This document shows, piece after piece, positions 24,600 through 31,442 of a stretch of 31,442 nucleotides of DNA; within the stretch, counting starts at the first letter, position 1; each line of letters opens with the position of its first letter. Origin of the DNA: Fragilaria crotonensis (taxonomy: Eukaryota; Bacillariophyta; Fragilariophyceae; Fragilariales; Fragilariaceae); NCBI GenBank assembly GCA_022925895.1, contig JAKSYS010000710.1, forward strand, positions 1 to 31,442, in the 5' to 3' direction. The notes under the pieces are model-generated. The model saw nothing but the letters and a program-made list of their open reading frames with translations. It had not been told where the DNA came from and made no database searches. Position numbers and translations under genes: made by a program.

Positions 24600-26525
24600 T
24601 TAATGGGGTACCTGCGATGCAGTCCATGGGAGCGAATACTTCCGGCTTGGGAACATTCGCGCGTCGTGTGACCTTGCGATTGTGTTGCTTGAGAGCACGA
24701 CGATGGCGGCGAGAAGGTAGCTCCTTAGGATCAGGCTCAGGCGATGTTGAGCTGGGCTTAGGAAGCCAGAACAGTACGACCATGGCCAGTAAGGCCCAAA
24801 GCAATGGAGCAATGAGCGCCTCCTGGTGAGCCTCAAAAATTGCGAGACGTGCGGGCGAACGACCATGACATGCGCTCGAAGGATTGCCATGACTTGGCTC
24901 CAATCGACGGCGTTGAAATGCGCCATGGCGAGTTGAATAATTTCCAGCGTGGAGGTCCACATAGTTTTTGCAAACGGGACTGAAAATATTGCCATCACGT
25001 AGGTGAGCAGTAGGACGAGTACGGGAAGGATCCGGGTCACCATGGTGCGCAGGACAAAGAGCGTGTCAGTCACACTTGGAACGACCTCGATTTCCGTGGT
25101 CCACACCGATGGATCGAAGGCAAGGGAGACATTGTTGATTGCAGTGCCACCACCTTGAGGGCCATCAGAGCTCTTCTTGACGCCGGTGTGCGTTGCCGTT
25201 GCGTGAGTAGTGGTCCAACGCTTGCAGCTTGCGCACCAGTTGAAAGCCTTTCCGTTGGCTTGCTTGACTTGAGGTCCTCCTGATGGAGGAGGAGTAGACT
25301 TCCAGGACTTGACATCCTTTGGTCTTTCATTTCCGTTGCTGCCATTCCTGCCTTTGCCTTTGTTCTCTGGGCATTCACGCGACCAGTGTCCCGGCTTGTT
25401 GCACTTGTGGCAGACTCCTTTCTTGGCAAGTCCAGCACCGTTGGTGGAGGTCTTGGACTGAATGAGATTGAGTACCTCAGCTCTGGTGATTGGAGTTGCC
25501 ATGTTTCCAAATGCAGCTGGTGGAGCCTTGGAGTCGCGAGTGTGACGTGCAGGTGGCCACTCCTTCCTGTCGAAGAGCGTCCTGTAGGCATCCTCTGCGT
25601 GAGCGCAGATGTCCTTGTAGGTCAGCTTGTTGACTTGCATGTGAAGGTTGGCAGCTTCCTTGTCCTTGAATCCAATGTCCAACAGAGCTTGCTCCAAGTT
25701 CTGCTTGACAGATCTCAGGGGGAAGCGGAAGTCCTCATTGCCAGAACCTCCAGCCAAAAGAAAGATCTTGAGCATGGCCAGAGTGAGGTTGTGGTCATAC
25801 TGGCCAGCAGTTGTCAACTCATTTGCATCCTTGCGAAAGTGAGCTGCCAATTGTTCAAGGTTCTCTCCAGAGTACTGACTTGGGAGCCTGGCCTTGATGA
25901 TAGCCTTGAGATCTTCAAACCTCTCAATGGAGGTGGACTGGATGGACTTGAGGAACTGGAGCCAAACAACTGGGAAGGAGTCAGAATCATCCAACTTCTC
26001 AGTCACCTTATTGCTTAGCTCAGTAGAGAGTGAAGCAAGCAAATAGGTCCTGGCTGCCATATCGTTGGTCCGGTCATACTTGTCGTAGCGTTGAACTTGA
26101 GCTTCCGCCAACAACTTTGCCGACTGGACCGTGTACCTGGCGTGAGCCTTGATAACGTTAGTCATCTTGGCGTCGTCAGTTGGGTCCCTGAGGTAAGCAA
26201 TGGAGTCCATCCCAGTGTCCTTGAGATGATCCCAGACAACATTCTGGAAGCTGATCAAATCATCACTTGGCTTGAAGGAGATCTTGTGCCCAGTTCTCCT
26301 GAAGTTGTAGCCCTTCTGGGCTGCAGAAACATAGACAGGGCGGAGCTGGTTGGGAGAGGTGTGCTCTAGGAGAGCAATGGAGCCATCCAAACCTGTCCAG
26401 GTGTGGTTGGGCTTTCCACCTGTCCAAGCAGACCATTCATCCTTGGTCACCAAAGTGATTCCCCCAATGAGGGGAACAAGAGGCTTGGAGCTTGAAGGAG
26501 CTGGGAGCTCCACTGGGGCAGTCAT
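24600..26525 (-). CDS. gag: gag polyprotein with CCHC knuckle and hydrophobic tail
   Basis: The 641-residue frame encodes the capsid region (UBN2/gag-like: DHLKDTGMDSIAYL, KYDRTNDMAARTYLLASLS, LPSQYSGENLEQLAAHFRK) and a CCHC zinc knuckle, CHKCNKPGHWSREC, at about residues 371-384. A second cluster, CASCKRWTTTHATATH, lies near 430-445. Then come two hydrophobic stretches: LPVLVLLLTYVMAIFSV at about residue 500 and LIAPLLWALLAMVVLFWLP at 24760-24815. The second is read in another register after a T5 run at about 24834-24838, so the last 80 residues of the stated frame are probably wrong. The real start is probably the upstream ATG at 26733. Confidence 0.85.
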   Translation of the reverse strand: MTAPVELPAPSSSKPLVPLIGGITLVTKDEWSAWTGGKPNHTWTGLDGSIALLEHTSPNQLRPVYVSAAQKGYNFRRTGHKISFKPSDDLISFQNVVWDHLKDTGMDSIAYLRDPTDDAKMTNVIKAHARYTVQSAKLLAEAQVQRYDKYDRTNDMAARTYLLASLSTELSNKVTEKLDDSDSFPVVWLQFLKSIQSTSIERFEDLKAIIKARLPSQYSGENLEQLAAHFRKDANELTTAGQYDHNLTLAMLKIFLLAGGSGNEDFRFPLRSVKQNLEQALLDIGFKDKEAANLHMQVNKLTYKDICAHAEDAYRTLFDRKEWPPARHTRDSKAPPAAFGNMATPITRAEVLNLIQSKTSTNGAGLAKKGVCHKCNKPGHWSRECPENKGKGRNGSNGNERPKDVKSWKSTPPPSGGPQVKQANGKAFNWCASCKRWTTTHATATHTGVKKSSDGPQGGGTAINNVSLAFDPSVWTTEIEVVPSVTDTLFVLRTMVTRILPVLVLLLTYVMAIFSVPFAKTMWTSTLEIIQLAMAHFNAVDWSQVMAILRAHVMVVRPHVSQFLRLTRRRSLLHCFGPYWPWSYCSGFLSPAQHRLSLILRSYLLAAIVVLSSNTIARSHDARMFPSRKYSLPWTASQVPH

Positions 26526-26733
26526 TGGGTTGGGAACTCAAGACAGACTCTTCATCAGTAGCAAGAGTCCTGGCTTGAGCGATTGCCTCGGTGAGGCGAA
26601 CGTCGACAGGATCGGAGATCTCGAATCCTTCTGGATTGCCGCGGCCTTCGACAGCAGTCCCGAGGATTCCAACAACAGGTTCGTCTGGAAGATTCGTCGG
26701 GGACGTAGAGCCTTCAGATGGTGGAACCGACAT
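26437..26733 (-). CDS. gag: probable N-terminus of gag in another register
   Basis: This frame begins MSVPPSEGSTSPTNL at 26733 and continues with acidic, well-behaved sequence (EISDPVDVRLTEAIAQARTL) up to SVLSSQPN, just where the main gag frame starts at 26525. Passing from one to the other needs a single register change at about 26525-26530, like the other changes in the element. The region past that point is a shadow of gag. Alternatively it is a separate short leader protein. Confidence 0.5.
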   Translation of the reverse strand: MSVPPSEGSTSPTNLPDEPVVGILGTAVEGRGNPEGFEISDPVDVRLTEAIAQARTLATDEESVLSSQPNDCPSGAPSSFKLQASCSPHWGNHFGDQG

Positions 26734-26977
26734 GATGATTGGAGTCTTGGCTTGGAAAGCAGATCTTCAACCACTCAACAGATTGCTGACTGCGTACTCG
26801 AGTTGGCAGAGAGCAATGAATCAGCCTAGTCTTGGGAAGACGTGGGGCTGTCGCAGGATCGCCGGAGGAGACCTGCCTTGACGCGGAGCGTAACTTCCTT
26901 GGAAAGGAACTTGAAACGAGCTTGCCGGAGAGGAAAGTGCGTTAGAGGGTAAGTCTTATTATTGGGCGAAAATAACC
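26734..26977 (-). other. 5' leader of the retrotransposon with putative primer binding site
   Basis: This is the untranslated leader between the 5' LTR and gag. Next to the LTR the element strand reads GGTTATTTTCGCCCAATAA (26977-26959). With the last T of the LTR it begins TGG, as tRNA 3' CCA primers require, while the GGTTAT start also resembles the copia-style internal site for half of initiator tRNA. I cannot decide which tRNA primes. Confidence 0.5.
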
Positions 26978-27558
26978 AGTCGAAGTACACGGCGTGATCA
27001 AGGCTGCGTACTAGTTCGTAGAAATCCGGGTTCGGTCAAACTTAGAGTTTTAATTCTAGTGTTGTTTAACTTATGAGCTTATTTCTAGGTTTCACTTTGA
27101 AGGAACCAATTCAATCCAGGTCCGATTGAATCTTGCCGATCTACTTTCGCGAAGTTAGAGGGTTGTGGGAGTGAACATTCAAAGCCTTCATCCCACTGAT
27201 AAGGGCATTGAAATGTCAGCTCCAACTCCGCCGTCACGAATTGACAGTCGCAACAACTGTTGCAACATGGCCAGACTTAGCCAACATGATGAGGACACAT
27301 GTTGGAAATTAGTTGGCACATGAAGGAAATTGCAGTTGAATTGCACTGGGTTAATGTGGACAAATTGGTGTTGTAGAAAAGGAGGTTATGAGGGCGGAAA
27401 GCAGTCCGGGACAACTGTAGTTTTCGTACTGGCGATTCGCCGTATACAGTTGGCGTGAGAATCTTCGTATCCAAAGCCGGATGGGACTCAGCTGGCGGGG
27501 ACGAAATTTCAACGTCAATAACGGCACAATAACAGCTGTTAGCTGCTGTACCTTGACT
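26978..27558 (-). repeat. 5' LTR (581 bp)
   Basis: Upstream LTR of the element, carrying its promoter; transcription runs leftward. It matches 19493-20080 except for two substitutions and four length differences, three of them single bases in homopolymers. A TTGACGTT box lies on the element strand near its start (U3 region). Outer end AGTC, inner end GACT on the element strand. Confidence 0.92.
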
Positions 27559-27563
27559 CTCCG
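27559..27563 (+). repeat. target site duplication, right copy (CTCCG)
   Basis: Matches 19488-19492 exactly and abuts the outer end of the 5' LTR. Confidence 0.8.
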
Positions 27564-27735
27564 TCCTTGAGACTGGTAGTGTTGTGTTTTTTGGGGGAAA
27601 AATGAATTTTGAACAGGAGTTTAAGAAAATCCCGCAGTTTTAAGTATTTTGTTTAGATCATTTTTCCCGAATTCCCCCCACAACGAAAACAAAGCAATTG
27701 CGTTGATTGGATCTGGAGAGATACGAAACTCAACC
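27564..27735. promoter_or_regulatory. residual promoter of the PhzF gene
   Basis: This short region lies between the retrotransposon and the PhzF start codon. It contains runs of T, G and A (about 27587-27608). Together with 19332-19487 it formed the original spacer of about 330 bases between the two divergent genes. Confidence 0.4.
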
Positions 27736-28676
27736 ATGGTGGTGCTCCGAAAGTTAACCGCTCGCGTCTTTGGTGCCGCGCCAGGCTTAGGTGGCAACCC
27801 TTGACAATTTTGCTTCGACATCCGATGGTTCTTCCACTGGCATTCCCGCGGCGCTCGAAAGAGTTTGGCCAAATCGTGTGAATGGGAGTCTGTCTTTATC
27901 CATGGTTCTCCGGTGCCGACGGTGGCGTGCGTCTCAAATTCTTCGCTCCGTCGGAAGTCGAGCTATCGCTTTGCGCGCATGCTGCCATGGGAGCATCGTA
28001 TGCGATACATAAGAGTGGAAATTCTTCAACGCCGGCTACCATTTCGTTTCAAACATCTGACGACAGCCATCAGACGGCACACGTCGATGGAGACCAAGTC
28101 CTTTTGGACCTTCGAGACGTCACCTACGAGGAATCATCTCCCCTTGGTTAATGCGGACTCTCTCCTGGATCAAGTTGGTGTTGAAATGATCCACGTTCTC
28201 AGCTTGCCAATTAACCTCGCAATCGCCGGTCGGCTAAGTCTGCGATTCAACTCCCACTCAAGTATTGCAAGAAGTGGTGAAAAACCCGTACGCGCCCAAA
28301 CTCTTCCAAAACAACTGCATGTTCGCGGGAGAAACATCAGGTCTCTACCTATATTCTCCTGTCGGTTCAATTGGTCTGCCGACGTGGATGAATTAGGCGA
28401 ATACGAATGTCGCCAATTCCCCGAAAATCTGGATATCCGGAGGATCCGGCGACAGGAATTGCCGCTGCCGCGCTGGCGGTGTACTTGTCACGGCGCCACC
28501 ATCTCGCGCCCACAAGGCCGGACGATGGCGTGTGGAAGTTTCGACAGGGAACTGCCATGGCACGCCCATCGATTATTACGATTCAGAATATTGATGACGA
28601 TAAGGAGAACAATACGGTGTCGTTGCAATGTGGAGGCAGAGTCGAAATCGATTCTGAAGAAGAAATGCAGGTTTAG
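27736..28676 (+). CDS. PhzF-family isomerase-like protein, frame broken
   Basis: The family of PhzF/diaminopimelate-epimerase-fold proteins is recognised by motifs in several registers. The N-terminus MVVLRKLTARVF with GLGGNP starts at ATG 27736. The central KFFAPSEVELSLCAHAAMGASYAI matches the family's Phe-Thr-Pro...Leu-Cys-Gly-His-Ala-Thr-Leu-Gly region. GLYLYSPV follows, then GYPEDPATGIAAAALAVYL and RQGTAMARPS near the end, stop at 28674-28676. The first frame stops at 27802 after 22 codons; one T missing from a run there, and another a few codons on, would explain it. At least five register changes occur. Reaction and substrate of such eukaryotic homologues are mostly unknown. The usual His-Ala is present, but the Gly of C-G-H reads Ala. 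I favour a real gene with sequence errors, but a pseudogene is possible. Confidence 0.65.
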
Positions 28677-28752
28677 TTCTTGGTTATCTTCCCATGCGAA
28701 TCTTGGAGCGAACCTCTGTTCGTCCCCACAATCTACTAACGATTAGACGTAG

Positions 28753-29257
28753 CTACAATAGGCTTTCCACAATTTGACACTTGGCAAAGATCTGTTCGGT
28801 ACTTCCCGACGTTTGATTCAGTAAACTCTCCCAACGTCGATCTTCCGGTGGCGCTGGAACGGGCCGGGCCAACGTCGTTACGACAGTCGCCGACGTGGTA
28901 AAGGCTGCCACGGCTGGCAATTTCGGTCTCCACGTGTGTCGGGGCAACGTTTGTTGCAAATGAGCCAACAGTGCAGCGGCAAACCCCTGATCGTGATAGT
29001 ACGTTGCTCCTCGGGTTGAACGAACCGGAACCATATCACGGCCGGCATTGCTGACAATCAATTCCAAGCGCGCAGCTTCTTCGAGCCGTTCTTGCTCTCG
29101 ACGAACCATTGACAGGGCGATTGTCGTCTTTGAAGTATGCGTTGTCCAGCATAGACACGCCTTCGAGCAAAACGTCATTTTGGTTGGTGGTTGTGAGTGC
29201 ACCACGTTTGGTGGGTTCTCCTTTTGGATCGGTACATATCGAACAGATGCCTCCCAT
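28753..29257 (-). CDS. small N-myristoylated protein, LAMTOR1-like candidate
   Basis: The start at 29257 gives MGGICSICTD: Gly2 for N-myristoylation and Cys5/Cys8 for palmitoylation, so the protein probably sits on a membrane surface. About 46 residues on, the register must change near 29115 to continue in RREQERLEEAARLELIVSN, AGRDMVPVRST and the C-terminal region up to stop 28753, total about 167 residues. Layout and pattern (acylated N-terminus, helical ERLxxxAxxxLIVxN, KLPAV near the middle, LARPVPAPPED) recall LAMTOR1/p18, the lysosomal anchor of the Ragulator complex that activates TORC1. The resemblance is by eye and weak. The gene is convergent with PhzF at a 76-base gap. Confidence 0.45.
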
Positions 29258-30032
29258 GTTATGATTATAGGAGGAACCACCGAGTTGTCGTTCTTGTGTC
29301 TGTGTCGCACGGATAGCCGATTGTCTCGAGTTTCAAGACGATGGAATAGGAAGCTTTATGGGTCGAGTGGACTGTCAACGATGATAGCGAGATTGATGTA
29401 AATACTAATGAGAACCCAGGTCAAGGTTGTTGTCAACACTCGGTGCTCTGTGAATGAATGAAGGCAAGAATGAAGCAGGGATGTTATACTTGGGGCTTGC
29501 GGCACACGTACATGCATGTCGTGCAGCATACAGTACAAGTACTTATAGTCTTCTACCGTAGACCTACTTGACGCATTGCTTTCAACAACTGGTGTATGAA
29601 ATAAAAGGTACAAGTACGTTGTACTGTACCAGCACGTACCATAGTATCACAGTACTGAGTACGAGAAGATAGGTAGTAGTACAGCAGCTGTGTTTGTATG
29701 GGTACAGATAGTACAGTAGTTTTGCCGTCTTACCGTCATCCGCGATCAATCGTACTGGTACTGGAGCACAGCACAAGTAAATAACCTACAAACTCCTTAT
29801 TCCTTGCATTACTTATACAGAGATACAAATAGTCCTCGAGACTCGAGACCCGAGACAGAGTGCTCTAATGAAGGGCGAGCGACTCCAGACTCCAGAGGAT
29901 GGTAATTTCGTATGTTAGGTGTATAATGTGTGATGCACGGACGTCGAAATGAGGGCAACGCGCAGCAAATTGGAATATCATTCTGGTAGTGATCAGTCGG
30001 AAAGTTAGAGGCCCTACTGGACCCTACTCTAG
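29258..30032. other. intergenic region rich in GTAC words
   Basis: No gene is supported in this stretch. Between about 29607 and 29762 a dozen GTAC tetramers occur, many as GTACTGTAC or AGTACAG, giving many small overlapping palindromes. ACTCGAGACTCGAGA-type short repeats occur near 29839. Confidence 0.6.
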
Positions 30033-30363
30033 CTAGAGGTCTTGTAGTAGTGGGCCACAATCCACAATCCCAATCAACACAGTTATTACGGCAGATATTT
30101 TACTTTCATGAGACCCAAGAGGTACTGTGCGATACCTTTTCAGCAGCAGCAATCTTCTCATCCATTGCGAGGCTTCCTTCCGCAAGTTTGTTATTTCTGG
30201 AATCTTCAAGTATACACAATTAAAGCTAAAACATGAAATCATCCCTGGCGAACTGTGAGTTCGACCAAGAAGTTTACGAGAAAGGACATCACAACTTTGT
30301 AGCCAGGCAAATCCCAGACTACCCAGCATAAGACGCAGTTTTACTTACTTGTAGACCGGCCAT
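30033..30363 (-). CDS. possible small gene with a five-codon first exon
   Basis: On the minus strand ATGGCCGGTCTACAA (30363-30349) is followed at once by a perfect donor GTAAGTAA. A second exon could start after the AG ending at 30211 (IPEITNLRKEASQWMRRLLLL, running to a stop at 30033), or lie in the neighbouring register with DSRNNKLAEGSLAMDEKIAAAEK. Neither product is recognised. The evidence is only the start context, donor and open frame. Confidence 0.22.
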
Positions 30364-30611
30364 TACGATGAACGTCCCCTCACAGCAAGAGTGTTTGCTT
30401 CGTCCATGTACATACTCGGAGCTAATTCCTTCACTCATCGAGGCAAACCAAAATTCAACAACAGTACCGGCAACAGTAAAATTTGAGGATGTTGCACAGT
30501 GAACGCAGCAGTGCTGGTGATAGTGGTGTTAGTAGTGACTATTATCTTTGTGAGAGATGCAACGCTGCTTTCATTGACTCTTTTGGTTTAAAGCTATAAT
30601 GGAACAAACGA
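30364..30611. other. intergenic region
   Basis: These 248 bases separate the possible small gene from the end of the RsfS gene. I see no feature in them. Confidence 0.4.
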
Positions 30612-31302
30612 CTATACTCCCGCATCGCAGCGTCTAACTCCAAAATGGATCTTCTGTTTCTGACAGCCCTTCCATATTGGCCAAGCAAAGTCAGGTGTGT
30701 TGGGGAGAAGCACATCCGCAAGATCGACCTCGATGCCACCTTCTCGCCACTGCGCAATTTATGTGTTAGAATATGAGATAGTACATAAAGCATTTATTCT
30801 CGTCGAGAAACAACGTACCTGTCCCTCAACATTGTAGAATAATCTTGATTTCGGTGTCATCACGTGCACCATAACGCTACCATAGTCTAGGACCATCCAT
30901 CCAGAATCTGCGGTTCCCTGCGGATTTCTAATAATGCCAAACTTCTCTTCGACCTCTTCCATAATTGCTGCAACAATGGCTTGATTTTGCGGTCGAGAGT
31001 TACCGCTCAGAAATACCATGAAGGACGTCAGAGTCGAAATTTGGGCAACTTGTAGACCAACAATATCTTCCGCTTTTCTTCCATCGCCCGCCTTGGCGAT
31101 AGTTCGGACAAGATCCAAATCGTCGGTCAAATCCGGCATGTCGCCAACGACGCTAGCTGGTCCCTTTTCCATGAATTCGGTTTGTTGCTCGTGGCGCATG
31201 CTTGTCGTGCAATGCCGTAACCTTCCGTTTTGGATAAGAGCATGATGGGACCCACGCAGTTGCAACCAGGATCAGTGCGAGGAAGATTCTTAAAGGTGAC
31301 AT
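30612..31302 (-). CDS. Iojap/RsfS ribosome silencing factor, probably plastid-targeted
   Basis: RsfS (Iojap) binds large ribosomal subunit protein uL14 and blocks subunit joining, mainly in bacteria and organelles. The domain is clear: DDLDLVRTIAKAGDGRKAEDIVGLQV written here only by its landmarks DLVRTIAKA, RKAEDIVGLQV, FMVFLSGNSRPQNQAIV, and DSGWMVLDYGSVMVHVMT with SRLFYNVEGQ. Exon 2 (30749-30612) adds WREGGIEVDLADVL and a short C-terminal extension. ATG 31302 gives a signal-peptide-like start, MSPLRIFLALILVATAWVPS, ending before a Tyr, which fits a diatom plastid presequence with an aromatic residue at +1. To reach the domain the register must change once, near the AAAAGGG run at about 31160-31166. 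Without that change the domain has no good start. Confidence 0.8.
30750..30818 (-). other. predicted intron in the RsfS gene
   Basis: On the minus strand GTACGT (from 30818) to TTGCGCAG (to 30750), 69 bases, with CTAAC-like branch sequence about 16 bases before the acceptor. Splicing joins NVEGQ to WREGG at a codon boundary and restores the family's C-terminus. Confidence 0.75.
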
Positions 31303-31442
31303 GATAGAACTTTCTATTTCCTATGAGTAAGTCCGAAAGAACTGTCGTATTCGGTTGTTGTTCGATGTGTGTGTGATGCAATGCATCATCAAATTGTCGG
31401 TTGTTCTGCTGAAAGCATGAATTCGGGCGGCGGACAGGTGTT
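31303..31442. promoter_or_regulatory. 5' region of the RsfS gene
   Basis: Upstream sequence to the window edge. It contains TGTGTGTGATG repeats (about 31366-31386). No further gene is visible. Confidence 0.3.

Larger units (their letters stand above)
19488..27563 (-). mobile_element. complete Ty1/copia LTR retrotransposon with target duplications
   Basis: The element spans 19493-27558 (8,066 bp) and is transcribed leftward. Order along the minus strand: 5' LTR, putative primer site, leader, gag with a CCHC knuckle, protease (DSGAS), integrase, reverse transcriptase (YVDD), RNase H, polypurine tract, 3' LTR. Integrase before reverse transcriptase defines Ty1/copia. The LTRs differ by only two substitutions and four short length differences over about 585 bases, so insertion was recent or the differences are errors. 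The pol frame is broken several times by small deletions, yet all catalytic motifs are present. It lies in the former divergent promoter of the plastid protein and PhzF genes. It probably belongs to the diatom copia (CoDi) groups; the exact lineage needs a tree of the RT domain. Confidence 0.93.

Noticed and set aside
24600-24600. Programmed ribosomal frameshift between gag and pol
   Set aside because: No slippery site was identified, and other register changes in the element look like sequence errors, so this cannot be claimed.
1-31442. CRISPR arrays, rRNA or tRNA genes, bacterial operons
   Set aside because: No regularly spaced repeats, tRNA arms or rRNA-like stretches were seen; introns and presequences indicate a eukaryotic nuclear locus.

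Overview
The window reads as nuclear DNA of a diatom, most likely a pennate one close to Phaeodactylum tricornutum (inference, no search was run). Supporting signs: a plastid precursor with a signal peptide ending in a G-A/F-A-P site typical of red-lineage secondary plastids; short GT-AG introns of about 70-140 bases; compact gene spacing of about 60-500 bases; a DUF6824-type domain of the kind abundant in diatoms; and a complete Ty1/copia LTR retrotransposon.

Layout. 1-1865 (+): Pro/Ser-rich DUF6824-type protein, 5' end missing. 2235-2675 (-): mitochondrial [2Fe-2S] ferredoxin, sharing a 407-base divergent promoter with a SANT-domain protein resembling the centromere licensing factor M18BP1/KNL2 (3083-5769, +). 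5929-7011 (-) and 7716-10007 (+): two divergent fucosyltransferase-like genes, GT23-like and GT10-like, around a bZIP-type double site. 10068-13430 (-): large coiled-coil protein with four FSF repeats. 13826-14973 (-): mitochondrial adenylate kinase. 15283-16251: repeat-rich spacer. 16252-18144 (+): Tpa1/OGFOD1-type prolyl hydroxylase. 18558-19331 (-): plastid-targeted membrane protein. 19493-27558 (-): an 8.07-kb Ty1/copia element with two nearly identical LTRs and a 5-bp target duplication. 27736-28676 (+): PhzF-family protein. 28753-29257 (-): small, probably N-myristoylated protein resembling LAMTOR1. 30612-31302 (-): Iojap/RsfS ribosome silencing factor with a plastid-type presequence.

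Two threads connect the regions. First, the retrotransposon sits in what was a roughly 334-base divergent promoter between the plastid protein gene and the PhzF gene. Its LTR ends are AGTC...GACT rather than TG...CA. Second, many reading frames (adenylate kinase, pol, PhzF, and probably the SANT, LAMTOR1-like and RsfS genes) are broken by short length changes, most often one base lost from a short homopolymer, while the protein motifs on both sides stay intact. The two LTRs differ mainly in the same way. This pattern looks more like residual sequencing or assembly error than pseudogene decay, so the broken genes are annotated as genes with disrupted frames. Long open frames elsewhere (for example 10068-13430) are untouched, so the defect is patchy.
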